The notes under the pieces are model-generated. The model was not told where the DNA came from. It saw only the letters and a list, made by a program, of their open reading frames with translations, and did not search any database. The translations under genes were made by a program, and so were the position numbers. Below, one piece after another: positions 33,752 through 42,630 of a stretch of 48,112 nt of DNA. The DNA comes from Pseudorhodobacter wandonensis (GTDB lineage: Bacteria > Pseudomonadota > Alphaproteobacteria > Rhodobacterales > Rhodobacteraceae), in contig NZ_LGHT01000040.1 of assembly GCF_001202035.1 (NCBI RefSeq), positions 1 through 48,112 on the forward strand, read 5' to 3'. The first letter of the stretch is position 1; each line of letters opens with the position of its first letter.

Positions 33752-34515
33752 GACAGCTTTTCCTGACCGTGGCCGCGGTCGCCACACTCGGGTTTGCCTC
33801 GCCCGCAACGGCCCAGGGCGTACCAACCTTTGATGGCTCGCAGCTTGGTCAACTCGTGGCCCAGCTCGAGCACATGGCCGAGGACCTGAACGTCCAGATG
33901 CAGCAGCTCGCGACCATGCGGCTGGAACTGGAAACCCAGCTGTCACAGCTCACGAACCTCGAGGCGCAACTGACCTCGCTCATTGAGGGCAGCGGTCTTG
34001 GTGAACTTTTCGCCACGGTCGACGAGTTCCGCGCGCTGCGTGGCAAGCTTGTAGCCCCGCTCAACACCGCGCAGTCTTTGGCCAGCGGCGATTTCCTGAG
34101 CGGCTTCAATCCCGGCGCAGAACTCTCGGCCTCGGTCGAGCGGGTTTTGTCTGGCAGCGGTTTCACCTCGGAGCGCCTGAGCACGCTCTCGGGCTCCGAT
34201 CAGCCCGCCGACAACCGCATCGCCACCTCGGCCGGGGCCAGCGCCATGCTCTCCGTCGCGGCGCAGGAAAGCCATGAGGAGGCGGGGCAGAGCCTCGAAC
34301 GGCTCGAGACCATGGTCGGGCTGATCGATGATCAGGACGGGCTGAAGGCTGCCGTCGATCTCAACACCCGCGTCACCGCCGAGCTCGGCATCATCCTGAC
34401 CCAGATCTGGCGGCTGGAAGCGGCGCAAGGCGTCAGTGCCGGCCAGCTTGGCGTCGTCGATGCCGCGACCCTCGCAGATGAACGCAAGTTCCGCTCGATG
34501 GCGGTGGACCCATGA
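33748..34515 (+). CDS. virB5: VirB5-like minor pilin
   Basis: The 255-residue exported protein has a signal peptide ending ATAQG (residue 24). A long helical segment follows (about 35-80, LVAQLEHMAEDLNVQMQQLA), then a serine/glycine-rich middle, and a second helical part at 180-225 (LERLETMVGLIDDQDGLKAA, LNTRVTAELGIILTQIWRLE). This is the organisation of VirB5/TrbJ, the pilus-tip protein. It shares both ends with the chimeric protein encoded just upstream, so the two are likely paralogues. It overlaps the next gene (ATGA). Confidence 0.8.
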   Translation: MRQLFLTVAAVATLGFASPATAQGVPTFDGSQLGQLVAQLEHMAEDLNVQMQQLATMRLELETQLSQLTNLEAQLTSLIEGSGLGELFATVDEFRALRGKLVAPLNTAQSLASGDFLSGFNPGAELSASVERVLSGSGFTSERLSTLSGSDQPADNRIATSAGASAMLSVAAQESHEEAGQSLERLETMVGLIDDQDGLKAAVDLNTRVTAELGIILTQIWRLEAAQGVSAGQLGVVDAATLADERKFRSMAVDP

Positions 34516-34949
34516 GGATGTCCATGACCCACAGCTCGGTATCAATTCGGTCTCTTTGTCTCGCCGCGCTCGTCGTGAGTGCCCTGCCCTGTGCCGCGCT
34601 GGCCCAGGCCCCGAGCACGAACTCGTCCGGCGACACACCCTTCAGCTCGATGGCCATCGCGCGGGACGAAGCCAATGAATGTCGTGTTCCGAAACCACCC
34701 GCCGATCTGGCCGAGACCGCCTATCTCCGCAACGGCTACCGCGCGATCCTGCGTATTCTGATTGCCGAGGAGGCGCTCGCCTCGGAAACCTGCACCTGCC
34801 TGCTGGATCAGTTCACCTGGGATCAGGCGCTCACCGCCCTGCCCCGGTTCCAGACTTCGGACAACCCGCGTCTACCCTTCAATGTGCTCGAGCTCTACGC
34901 GCAGGCCGACGCGCTCGAGGCACAAGTTTTGGAGGCTTGTGCCGAGTAG
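34512..34949 (+). CDS. Exported hypothetical protein in the secretion operon, 145 aa
   Basis: The protein begins MRMSMTHSSVSIRSLCLAAL with a signal peptide ending near ALAQAP. The mature part has conserved-looking cysteines (NECRVP, SETCTCLLDQF, LEACAE). A helix-rich stretch runs through YLRNGYRAILRILIAEEALA. I do not recognise a named family. Its place between virB5 and virB6 and the coupled ATGA start suggest a periplasmic component of the secretion system. Its stop is immediately followed by the virB6 ATG. Confidence 0.75.
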   Translation: MRMSMTHSSVSIRSLCLAALVVSALPCAALAQAPSTNSSGDTPFSSMAIARDEANECRVPKPPADLAETAYLRNGYRAILRILIAEEALASETCTCLLDQFTWDQALTALPRFQTSDNPRLPFNVLELYAQADALEAQVLEACAE

Positions 34950-35963
34950 ATGGGGATCATTCGCGACATTCTGAGCCAGGTCGACGCCGCAGTGGATACC
35001 GTGGCGCAGGACGGCTTTGTCTCCTCGGCGGGCGCCGTCGGCGACGTGATCTCAGCGGGCGCCGCGCTCCTTGTCGTGCTCCTCGGGATCAACGCGGTGA
35101 TGCAACTCCGCCCCCTGCCCTTCGGCACCGGCTTTGCCTTCGGCATGAAGATCGCGCTCGTGGGGATCTTCGCGCAGAGCTGGGACAATTTCAGCATCAT
35201 CTATGACATCGTCACGCGCGTGCCCGACTCCGTTGGCGCCTCGATCCTGGCGCTCACCGGCTCGGGCGACGAAGCCGGGGTCTATGAGAGCCTCGACAAC
35301 ATGGTCGCCCGCATCACCGCCTATGGCGATACGATCGGCGACCGCGCGGGCTGGGTCTTTGGGGCAGTGCTGGGGGCGATCTTCTTCGTCCTTTCCGCCG
35401 TCTTTGCCGCCGTCACCGCCGGGATCATCGCTTTCGCCCGCATCGTCTTCGCATTGATGATCGTGATCGCCCCCTTCATGATCGTGACCTCGCTCTTCAA
35501 ACCGACCCAGTCCCTCTTCGAGGCCTGGACCCGCGCCACCATCGGCTATGCGCTTATGCCGATCGCCGCTGCCGGGGCCGCGGGCATCATCGTCGCCATC
35601 GCTGAGGCCATCGGGGATGCTTCCGCCGATCCGGGCGATGTCGAGACCGTCAGCCTCATCCTGCCCTTTCTCGTGATCCTCATTCTCAGCGCCGGGATCA
35701 TGGCCTCGGTGCCCTACATCGCCTCCAACCTCACCGGCGTTGTCGGCATTGCCTCGAATGCCGTGGGCTTGACCAGCCTCGCGCGCCAGGGGTTCGTGAA
35801 CACGCGCCAGTATGGCACCGGCGCGACCTCCCGCCTCTTCACCGGCAAGTCTCCGCACGAGCTGAACCAGATGGCGAACGCGGGCGTGGTCAAAACCGGC
35901 GAGATGATCCGGCAAAGCCCCGGCGCGCTTCTCTCCGCCGCCAAGGCCTTCCGCAAACCCTGA
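34950..35963 (+). CDS. virB6: VirB6-like polytopic membrane protein (TrbL/VirB6 family)
   Basis: The 337-residue protein has several hydrophobic segments, among them GDVISAGAALLVVLLGINAV, WVFGAVLGAIFFVLSAVFAA, IIAFARIVFALMIVIAPFMI, a run near YALMPIAAAGAAGIIVAIAE and one near LILPFLVILILSAGIMASV. This is typical of VirB6, which forms part of the inner-membrane channel. The C-terminus (GKSPHELNQMANAGVVK) is polar. It begins directly at the upstream stop with no gap. Confidence 0.87.
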   Translation: MGIIRDILSQVDAAVDTVAQDGFVSSAGAVGDVISAGAALLVVLLGINAVMQLRPLPFGTGFAFGMKIALVGIFAQSWDNFSIIYDIVTRVPDSVGASILALTGSGDEAGVYESLDNMVARITAYGDTIGDRAGWVFGAVLGAIFFVLSAVFAAVTAGIIAFARIVFALMIVIAPFMIVTSLFKPTQSLFEAWTRATIGYALMPIAAAGAAGIIVAIAEAIGDASADPGDVETVSLILPFLVILILSAGIMASVPYIASNLTGVVGIASNAVGLTSLARQGFVNTRQYGTGATSRLFTGKSPHELNQMANAGVVKTGEMIRQSPGALLSAAKAFRKP

Positions 35964-35980
35964 TGTGAAAGACGACGACT

Positions 35981-36661
35981 TTGAAGAAGCTTGTGACCAG
36001 TTCCGCGAACCACGACCGCGACGCTTTCGAGGCGGATTTCATCTACGGGCCAAGGCGGCGCGAGCGCTTTGCGTGGTTCGTCGCGGCGGCGGGCGTGCTG
36101 GTCGGCGTGGCTGGCATGGTCGCGGGCGCGAGCCTCTTTCCCCTCAAGACGACCGAGACCTTCGTGGTCGTCGTGGACAAGGAAACCGGCGAAATGGACC
36201 GGGTCGCCGCCGTCCAGGCGCTGACGCTTTCCGAGAGCGACGCCATCATCCAGGCCAATCTCGTGGCCTATGTGGATGACCGCGAGACCTATGACCTGAC
36301 CGATGGCGAGCAGCGTATCAACTCGGTCCTCGACCGCTCGGATGGCGATGCCGCCCGCACTCTGCGTGATCTCTGGTCCTCCACCAACGAAGACTACCCG
36401 ATCACCGTCTATGGCCGCGACGCCAAGATCGAGGTGGTGATCAAATCGGTGAACCAGATCGAGCGCGGCGTGGCCCAGGTCCGTTTCACCCGCACGCTGC
36501 GCCGTCCCCGCGACACCCGCACCGTGACGCGCTCTTACGTGGCCACCGTCGGCTACGACTTCCAACCCGAAACCCGCCAGCGCCTTCAGGACGTCTGGGC
36601 CAACCCCTTGGGCTTCGTGGTGACCTCCTACCGCGTCGACGCCGAGACCCTGGAGAATTGA
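35981..36661 (+). CDS. virB8: VirB8-like inner-membrane assembly protein
   Basis: The 226-residue protein has a short cytoplasmic N-terminus, one membrane span (WFVAAAGVLVGVAGMVAGAS) and a periplasmic NTF2-like domain (TETFVVVVDKETGEMDRV, RTVTRSYVATVGYDFQPE). VirB8 nucleates assembly of the secretion machinery. I use the TTG at 35981, as an in-frame stop (TGA, 35966-35968) closes the frame just upstream and no ATG precedes the conserved part. This weak start may keep its level low. A GTG at 35965 is in another frame. Confidence 0.85.
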   Translation: MKKLVTSSANHDRDAFEADFIYGPRRRERFAWFVAAAGVLVGVAGMVAGASLFPLKTTETFVVVVDKETGEMDRVAAVQALTLSESDAIIQANLVAYVDDRETYDLTDGEQRINSVLDRSDGDAARTLRDLWSSTNEDYPITVYGRDAKIEVVIKSVNQIERGVAQVRFTRTLRRPRDTRTVTRSYVATVGYDFQPETRQRLQDVWANPLGFVVTSYRVDAETLEN

Positions 36662-36666
36662 CCAAG

Positions 36667-37389
36667 ATGAACTCCCTGTCCGCGCTCCTTCTGGCGCTTG
36701 CCCTTCCTGTTGCTGCACTTGCCGAAGCCACGCCGCAAGGCGGTCCGCTCGATATCCGCATCCGCACCGCCGTTTACAATGAGAACCAGGTCTACCGGAT
36801 CGAAACCGATCTTCGGCATTCGACGACGATTCATTTCGGGGCGGGTGAAAGGTTCGAGGCGGTGATCGTCGGCGACACCGAAAGCTTCCAGGTCGATCCA
36901 ATCCCCGAGCTTGGCAATGTGCTGACCATCAAGCCGCATGTGGCGAATGCCTCCACCAACATGACGGTGATCACCAACCGCCGCACCTATTCCTTCCATC
37001 TGCGCGAAGGCTCGATACCGAACCGCACCGGCATGTTCTTCGAGGTGCGCTTCCGCTACCCCGACGAGGAGCGCCGCGCGGCGGGTGCGACCCAGCCCAA
37101 GGGCTTTGAGGCCCCGCGCAACTACAACTACCGCGTCTCGGGAGAAGGGGATTTCCGCCCCAGCCATATCTATGACGACGGGCGCTATACGTATTTCGTG
37201 TTCCCGGAAAACGCCCGTCAGCCCGCCCTCTTCAAGGCCGATGACCAGGGTCGCGAACGCACGGTGAACTGGACCCAGCAAGGCAACACGGTCCGGGTGC
37301 TCGGGGTGAACACCTATTGGACGCTGCGCATTGGCGATGAGGCGATCTGCGCCTGGCGCGACGAGAGCGCCATCTATGTGAGCAACTGA
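36667..37389 (+). CDS. virB9: VirB9-like outer-membrane core protein
   Basis: The 240-residue exported protein has a signal peptide (MNSLSALLLALALPVAALAE) and the VirB9/TrbG layout. The N-terminal domain (RIRTAVYNENQVYRIETD, LTIKPHVANASTNMTVITNR) precedes the C-terminal beta-sandwich (NYNYRVSGEGDFRPSHIYDD, GRYTYFVFPENA). It forms the outer-membrane core complex with VirB10 and the lipoprotein. The ATG at 36667 follows a GGAGAATTG ribosome binding site; a TTG at 36658 is possible but less likely. Confidence 0.9.
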   Translation: MNSLSALLLALALPVAALAEATPQGGPLDIRIRTAVYNENQVYRIETDLRHSTTIHFGAGERFEAVIVGDTESFQVDPIPELGNVLTIKPHVANASTNMTVITNRRTYSFHLREGSIPNRTGMFFEVRFRYPDEERRAAGATQPKGFEAPRNYNYRVSGEGDFRPSHIYDDGRYTYFVFPENARQPALFKADDQGRERTVNWTQQGNTVRVLGVNTYWTLRIGDEAICAWRDESAIYVSN

Positions 37390-37391
37390 CC

Positions 37392-38816
37392 ATGGCCGAT
37401 CAAACCCCTCCCGATCTTCAGGACCGCCTCGATCAATTCAGCCAGCGCGGCAAATCCAAACGCCGGGGCAACGGCCTCGGGGTCGGCGCACTCGCCGCTG
37501 CCCTCGCCCTCGGCGGGGCCGGGGTCGCGTATTTCCTGGCCACCGGTCTGCAGGAGGGCGACAGCGCACTCGAGACCTCCGATGTCGAGACCTTCCAGGA
37601 CCGCCGCCCCGGCACCGGCGGGCGGCTGGAGTTCCCGCCCGATGAGACCGAGCAACGGGTCAACGATGCGCTGATTGCCGTGGAGGAAGCGCTTGATGTG
37701 CCCGCCGCCCCTGCCCCGGAACCGAGCGCCGAAGTGCTGGCCGAGATCGCCAAGCTCCGCGAGGCCCTCGCCGCCAGCCAGGCCGCGCGCAACTCGGAAA
37801 TCCAGTCCGCCGTCGCGGACCTGCGCGAAGCCTTCGACGAACAGAAGGCGGCTTTGGAAGCACTTATAGCGGAGAAGGAGGCCGAGTTGGCCAACCTGCA
37901 GCGCCAGACCGAGACCCGCATCGAAGGGCTGCAGGCCATGCTTGATGCCGAACGAGCGCAACGCGAGGGGCTCGAGGCCGAGCTCGACCGCGAAGGGCTG
38001 ATCGCCGATCAGCGCCTTCTCGAAGAACGCCGCCGCCAGGAAGAGGAACAACGCCAGCGCGAAGCAGAACGGGTCGCCGAGGAACTACTGACCGCGCAGA
38101 TCAAATCCCCCGCCGTGGTCTACGCCGATGGTCCACGTGGTGGCCAAAGTGGCGCGGCGGTTGCCGATCCTGCTGCCGCTGGCACTGGCGGGCCAGCCCT
38201 CTCGGGAAATGAGCAGTTCCTGCAAAGCGCGCGCCCACTCGAAGTGCAGGAGGCCGCGCGCCTCACCCATCCCGAGCGCACCCTGACCCAAGGGTCCGTC
38301 ATCCAGGCCGCGCTCCAGACCGCCATCAACAGCGATCTGCCGGGCTCCGTCGTCGCGGTCGTCTCCGAGCCGGTTCCGGCGTTTTCCGGGGACCGGATCC
38401 TGATCCCTCGGGGTTCCCGTCTTTTCGGCCAATACCGCTCCGGCATCGAGATGCACCAGAAGCGTATCCTGATCCTCTGGACCCGCGTCCTGACGCCTGA
38501 CGGCACCTCGATGGAAATCGCCGCCGTGGGCGGCGACCAGCTCGGCCGCTCGGGCCTCACCGGTCTTGTCGACACCAAGTTCGCCGAGCGCTTCGGCGGG
38601 GCGGCACTGATTTCCGTGATCGGTGCGGCACCGGCCGTGGCGGCGGAGAGTGCCAACAACGAAACCACCAGCATCGTTCTGGGCGATGTCGGTAGCGACC
38701 TGCAGGACGCAGTCGGATCGGTCATTGCCGATCAGGTCTCGATCGCGCCGACCATCTATGTCGATCAGGGTGCCTCGGTCACCGTGCTCGTGGATCGGGA
38801 TATAGTGATTTATTGA
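37392..38816 (+). CDS. virB10: VirB10-like channel protein (TrbI/VirB10)
   Basis: The 474-residue protein spans the envelope. It has a cytoplasmic N-terminus, a single span at about residues 33-56 (ALAAALALGGAGVAYFLATG) and a long coiled coil (about 105-240, DLREAFDEQKAALEALIAEK). The VirB10 beta-barrel follows (LTQGSVIQAALQTAINSDLP, then GSRLFGQYRSGIEMHQKRI and GLTGLVDTKFAERFGGA). The coiled coil is longer than in Agrobacterium VirB10. It starts 2 nt after the virB9 stop. Confidence 0.92.
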   Translation: MADQTPPDLQDRLDQFSQRGKSKRRGNGLGVGALAAALALGGAGVAYFLATGLQEGDSALETSDVETFQDRRPGTGGRLEFPPDETEQRVNDALIAVEEALDVPAAPAPEPSAEVLAEIAKLREALAASQAARNSEIQSAVADLREAFDEQKAALEALIAEKEAELANLQRQTETRIEGLQAMLDAERAQREGLEAELDREGLIADQRLLEERRRQEEEQRQREAERVAEELLTAQIKSPAVVYADGPRGGQSGAAVADPAAAGTGGPALSGNEQFLQSARPLEVQEAARLTHPERTLTQGSVIQAALQTAINSDLPGSVVAVVSEPVPAFSGDRILIPRGSRLFGQYRSGIEMHQKRILILWTRVLTPDGTSMEIAAVGGDQLGRSGLTGLVDTKFAERFGGAALISVIGAAPAVAAESANNETTSIVLGDVGSDLQDAVGSVIADQVSIAPTIYVDQGASVTVLVDRDIVIY

Positions 38817-38849
38817 TTAGGGGGTTTGTTTTCTTGATCGAAAAGGCTT

Positions 38850-38895
38850 GTCGAAAAACGCGTTCGAGCGGCAGCGAGAGGCAGCGATTTTCGAC
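38850..38895. repeat. Inverted repeat between virB10 and virB11
   Basis: GTCGAAAA (38850-38857) and TTTTCGAC (38888-38895) are exact inverted repeats in the only sizeable gap (100 nt) of the late operon. A hairpin here could attenuate or process the transcript before virB11. Confidence 0.45.
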
Positions 38896-38916
38896 ACTAC
38901 ATAAAACGAACACCCA

Positions 38917-39894
38917 ATGACAGAAAGCCCAGCCTCATACCTCGAGCGCTATCTCGACCCGTTCCGCGACCTTCTGCGACGCGATGACGTGGTCGAGATC
39001 GCGATCAACCCGGATGGAAAGGTCTGGCTCGAGGTCGCGGGCGACGCCACCATGCGCCACGAGGGCCAGACCGTGGATCGCACCACCGCCCTCAACATGG
39101 CCCAGACCATCGTCGGCGATGCCAAGGCCCGCGTCTCAGAAAAGAACCCGCTCGTCTCCGGCAAGGTGGAATATGCAGGCCGTCCGCTTCGGGTCCAAGT
39201 TGCCGTGCCACCCGCCATCGATCGCGGCGCCTCGATCACCATCCGCCTCTTCGCTTCGGGCAGCGTCCGGGACTACGCTCCGGCCTATCTCTTCGGAAAG
39301 GCCGTCTCGCTCGATGCGCTCCGCGCCGAGAAGATGAAGAACATTGCCAGTCTGGCAGAGGAGAGCCTTGGAGCGGCGCTGCAAACCCTGGTCGAGGCGC
39401 GGCTCAACGTCCTTGTCAGCGGCGGCACTTCGACCGGCAAGACCACCTTCGCAAGGCACCTACTGACCCATGTCAATGAGCACGAACGGCTGATCACCAT
39501 CGAAGACGCCTTTGAGCTGTTCCCCGGCCAGCTGAACACCGTCGCGCTCCTGGCCGACCGCGGCGCTGGCTCACAACGCAGCGCCAACGCCCTCCTGCAG
39601 GCCTCCCTCCGCATGCGCCCCGACCGGATCATCGTCGGCGAGTTGCGCGGTGCCGAAGCCCTGACCTATCTCGAGGCGATCAACACCGGCCATGGCGGCT
39701 CGGTCTCCACAATCCACGCCGAAACCGCAGAACTTGCCATAGACCGGCTGGCGATCATGGTGCTGCAGGCTGGCACGCCGCTGACCTTCGCCGAGGTGCG
39801 GGAATACATCCGGAAATCCATCGATGTGATCGTGCAGCTGGGACGAGCAGAGGGGAAGCGGGGGATTACGGAGTTCTATCTGCCGGGAAAGTGA
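38917..39894 (+). CDS. virB11: VirB11-like traffic ATPase
   Basis: The 325-residue hexameric ATPase powers substrate passage. Walker A is GGTSTGKTTF (residues 169-178). The Asp box follows in LITIEDAFELFPGQLN, Walker B is RPDRIIVGELRGAEALTYLE, and the His box is NTGHGGSVSTIHAET. The N-terminal domain binds the membrane and neighbouring subunits. It ends the recognisable secretion operon; no virD4 or relaxase gene follows before the dnd genes. Confidence 0.93.
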   Translation: MTESPASYLERYLDPFRDLLRRDDVVEIAINPDGKVWLEVAGDATMRHEGQTVDRTTALNMAQTIVGDAKARVSEKNPLVSGKVEYAGRPLRVQVAVPPAIDRGASITIRLFASGSVRDYAPAYLFGKAVSLDALRAEKMKNIASLAEESLGAALQTLVEARLNVLVSGGTSTGKTTFARHLLTHVNEHERLITIEDAFELFPGQLNTVALLADRGAGSQRSANALLQASLRMRPDRIIVGELRGAEALTYLEAINTGHGGSVSTIHAETAELAIDRLAIMVLQAGTPLTFAEVREYIRKSIDVIVQLGRAEGKRGITEFYLPGK

Positions 39895-40099
39895 GACAGC
39901 TCGCCGTGCAGAAGCAATCATGCAGAAACCGCGGCGCTGTGGCCATCGCGGTGTCTACGGTTCGGGGAAAGCTCGACGACGCGCAGCAACAGGCGGCACG
40001 CACCGTCAATTCGCATCTGCCAAATCGAGACGATCAAAAATCAGATACAAGTATAGACTTCCAGTCTAACTTCCACTAACTTCCGACTAGGAGGTATCC
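39895..40099 (+). promoter_or_regulatory. Promoter and palindromic operator of the dnd operon
   Basis: TAGACT (40054-40059) and AGTCTA (40063-40068) form a perfect palindrome around TCC, overlapping a TATAGA (40052-40057) that could be the -10 box. The motif ACTTCC occurs three times (40057-40062, 40069-40074, 40079-40084). AGGAGG at 40089-40094 is a strong ribosome binding site for the ATG at 40100. Position suggests repressor control. The rest of the 205-nt gap has no gene that I trust. Confidence 0.6.
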
Positions 40100-41185
40100 A
40101 TGGCAAATGAACTGACCTTTGAAGCGATCCGGGGTGTGCAGTCTCGCACTGCCTACTACACCGTAATGGTGCCGATGAAAATGGTTCCACGCCTCTTCAT
40201 CTTCGATGGAGATGGTTTGCCGCCTGACCTACGTGCACAACGTGTACTGTCGAAATCAAGGGTTCCGCAAATTGCGAGCTATCTAGCAGAAAATTGGGAT
40301 AATTACATACTATCTTCCCTTTGCGCTTCGGTAGATGGAGACCTCACGTTCACGCCGGCCAGCCGCGATGGTGCGCTTAGAAATGTCGGCACCCTCAGCT
40401 TTGCAATGGATGCGCGCATCATATTGAACGACGGTCAGCATCGCCGCGCAGCAATCGAAGACGCCCTGAAGACCCGACCTGCCCTAGAGAACGAGACTAT
40501 TTCGGTCGTAGTTTTTGCGGATCGCGGGCTGGAAAGAAGCCAGCAAATGTTTTCTGATTTAAATATGAACGCAGTAAGACCCTCGAATTCACTCAATATA
40601 CTTTACGACAAGCGCGATCCACTTGCGGGACTATCTGTTGAAGTGTTTCGTCAGGTCCCTTTCTTTAATCGTTTTCTCGAACTTGAAAAAAAATCACTCT
40701 CAAACCGAACAACGAAACTTTACACGCTGTCGAGTTTGCAGCAAGCGCATGAGTGGATGGTTGGCCCTGCGGCTGAACGCTTTGGCTCATCTACGCTCGA
40801 CTACGTCGTACAATTCTGGAATGCGCTTTATGATATTATGGATGACTGGCAGAGGCTAGACGGAGGTAGTCTGAATGCACATGACCTTCGACAGAATACG
40901 GTACACTCCCATGGTGTTCTGTTACAGTCCTTCGGCGTTCTCGGAGGGTCGTTAATTGATGCCTTTCCTGATACATGGCCCGAAAAACTCCAATCACTGT
41001 CATCCTTGGACTGGTCGCGACGCAATGCCACCCTTTGGGAAGGCAAGGTAATGAATGACGCGCGTATGAATGGGCAACGCAGAAGCGTTCTACTTGGCGC
41101 AGCGGTTTTGCTCGAGACAGTCGGTTTGCCATTGGAACCCAGAATGAAAGCTGCGATCGACGCACAGGGCCAGGTTGCGGCATGA
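40100..41185 (+). CDS. dndB: DNA sulfur modification protein DndB
   Basis: The 361-residue protein matches DndB, which regulates and tunes phosphorothioate modification. Visible features are the N-terminal VMVPMKMVPRLFIFDGDG, the ParB-like DGQHRRAAIEDAL motif shared with DGQHR-type proteins, and VVFADRGLERSQQMFSDLNM. In other systems DndB acts as a transcriptional regulator of the dnd genes. Here it is the first gene of its own operon, behind a palindrome, consistent with self-control. Its end overlaps dndC (ATGA, 41182-41185). Confidence 0.9.
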   Translation: MANELTFEAIRGVQSRTAYYTVMVPMKMVPRLFIFDGDGLPPDLRAQRVLSKSRVPQIASYLAENWDNYILSSLCASVDGDLTFTPASRDGALRNVGTLSFAMDARIILNDGQHRRAAIEDALKTRPALENETISVVVFADRGLERSQQMFSDLNMNAVRPSNSLNILYDKRDPLAGLSVEVFRQVPFFNRFLELEKKSLSNRTTKLYTLSSLQQAHEWMVGPAAERFGSSTLDYVVQFWNALYDIMDDWQRLDGGSLNAHDLRQNTVHSHGVLLQSFGVLGGSLIDAFPDTWPEKLQSLSSLDWSRRNATLWEGKVMNDARMNGQRRSVLLGAAVLLETVGLPLEPRMKAAIDAQGQVAA

Positions 41186-42630
41186 ACACAGACAAAAATG
41201 CAAATTCGCCAACCGCGCCACTCACCTTCGACGCGCTAGAAGAACGGATCCGGGTCGCCTACTGTAACGACAATCGGCCTTGGGTCATTGGATATAGCGG
41301 CGGGAAGGATTCGACATGCGCACTGCAGATGATCTGGCGCGCGCTGCAGGCACTACCAGAACCAGAACGGCAGAAACCGATTTACGTATTAAGCTCAGAC
41401 ACATTGGTGGAAACACCCGTGATTGTGGACTATATTGATGAGGCACTTGCGAAGATCAATAGCTCCGCCAAGGCACAAGGCATGCCAATTACGGCACATA
41501 AGGTCGTACCCGATATTGGCGATAGCTTTTGGGTCAATCTCATTGGACGCGGCTATCCTGCGCCTTCGCGGCGTTTCCGCTGGTGTACCGAGCGTCTGAA
41601 AATTGACCCCGCGAATGCATTTATAAAAAGTCGAGTCGCAGAATTTGGCGAAGTAGTTATGGTCCTCGGTGTTCGGAGCGCAGAAAGCGCAACACGAGCG
41701 CAAGTAATGGCGCTACACAAATTGGAAGGCAGCCTCTTTTCACGCCATTCATCGCTATTGGGCGCTTTTGTCTTCACGCCTATTGAAGCGCTATCAGTTG
41801 ATGATGTCTGGGATTACATCCTGCAAACACCCGCCCCTTGGGGAGCCGACAACCGCCAACTGCTCAAAATGTACCGGAACGCTCAAGCAGGTGAATGCCC
41901 GCTCGTGGTAGATAAGAACACGGAGAGCTGTGGCAACTCGCGATTTGGCTGTTGGGTGTGCACTGTCGTGACTAAAGACAAGGCCATGGAAGCTATGGTC
42001 GACAATGGCGAGGAATGGCTCGAACCACTATTAGACGTCCGTGATTTCTTGGCGGAAACACTCGACCCGGAACGCAAGAAAGTTGTGCGTGACTTCCGCA
42101 GGAGAACTGGACGCGTCACACTCAACCGCTCTGGCGACGGTTTGGTCCCGGGCCCCTATAAATTCGAGTTCCGCCAGGAAGTTTTGAAGCGGTTGTTGGA
42201 AGCCCAGAAGGAGGCTTCCAACCTTGTTGTGGACGAGCCAGCGCCAACGCTTATTCATGAGGCTGAAATTCACGAGATCCAGCGCATCTGGCGCAGAGAA
42301 CTAGGAGATTGGGGGAACACGGCATATAGGATCGTCAAAGAAGAACTTGGCAATGACCTTTACGCCCAGAAAGCGGACGACTTCGAGTTTTCGTCAAGAG
42401 ACGGCGACATCTTGCGTCAGGTTTGCGATGAGCATGAAATCTCATTGCAACTATTGAGTGAGCTGCTCGATGCGGAACGATCTGTTCAAGGCATGCGTCG
42501 CCGGACGTCCATTCATAACCGGATCGCCAGCATTCTCGAGAAAGAGTGGCGTTCGGAAGAAGAAGTGCTGGCCGATTTGGAAATAGATACCGAAGAAGGC
42601 GAATCTTCGGAAGAAGGGCTAGTCAGATGA
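41182..42630 (+). CDS. dndC: DNA sulfur modification protein DndC
   Basis: The 482-residue protein belongs to the PAPS-reductase-like PP-loop family and is thought to activate the DNA backbone for sulfur insertion. The PP-loop SGGKDST is at residues 39-45. Four cysteines, C239, C250, C257 and C260 (ECPLV, ESCGNSRFGCWVC), form the expected iron-sulfur site. A long C-terminal region follows (from about 330). It is the second gene of the dnd operon and overlaps dndD (ATGA). Confidence 0.93.
   Translation: MNTDKNANSPTAPLTFDALEERIRVAYCNDNRPWVIGYSGGKDSTCALQMIWRALQALPEPERQKPIYVLSSDTLVETPVIVDYIDEALAKINSSAKAQGMPITAHKVVPDIGDSFWVNLIGRGYPAPSRRFRWCTERLKIDPANAFIKSRVAEFGEVVMVLGVRSAESATRAQVMALHKLEGSLFSRHSSLLGAFVFTPIEALSVDDVWDYILQTPAPWGADNRQLLKMYRNAQAGECPLVVDKNTESCGNSRFGCWVCTVVTKDKAMEAMVDNGEEWLEPLLDVRDFLAETLDPERKKVVRDFRRRTGRVTLNRSGDGLVPGPYKFEFRQEVLKRLLEAQKEASNLVVDEPAPTLIHEAEIHEIQRIWRRELGDWGNTAYRIVKEELGNDLYAQKADDFEFSSRDGDILRQVCDEHEISLQLLSELLDAERSVQGMRRRTSIHNRIASILEKEWRSEEEVLADLEIDTEEGESSEEGLVR

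Noticed and set aside
35965-36279. GTG at 35965 as the start of virB8
   Set aside because: It is in a different frame from the conserved VirB8 sequence, and the frame gives an arginine-rich product with no resemblance to VirB8.
39891-40079. A 62-codon plus-strand frame starting with a GTG inside the virB11 stop
   Set aside because: It has no family resemblance and no hydrophobic or conserved pattern, and it runs into the dnd promoter palindrome.
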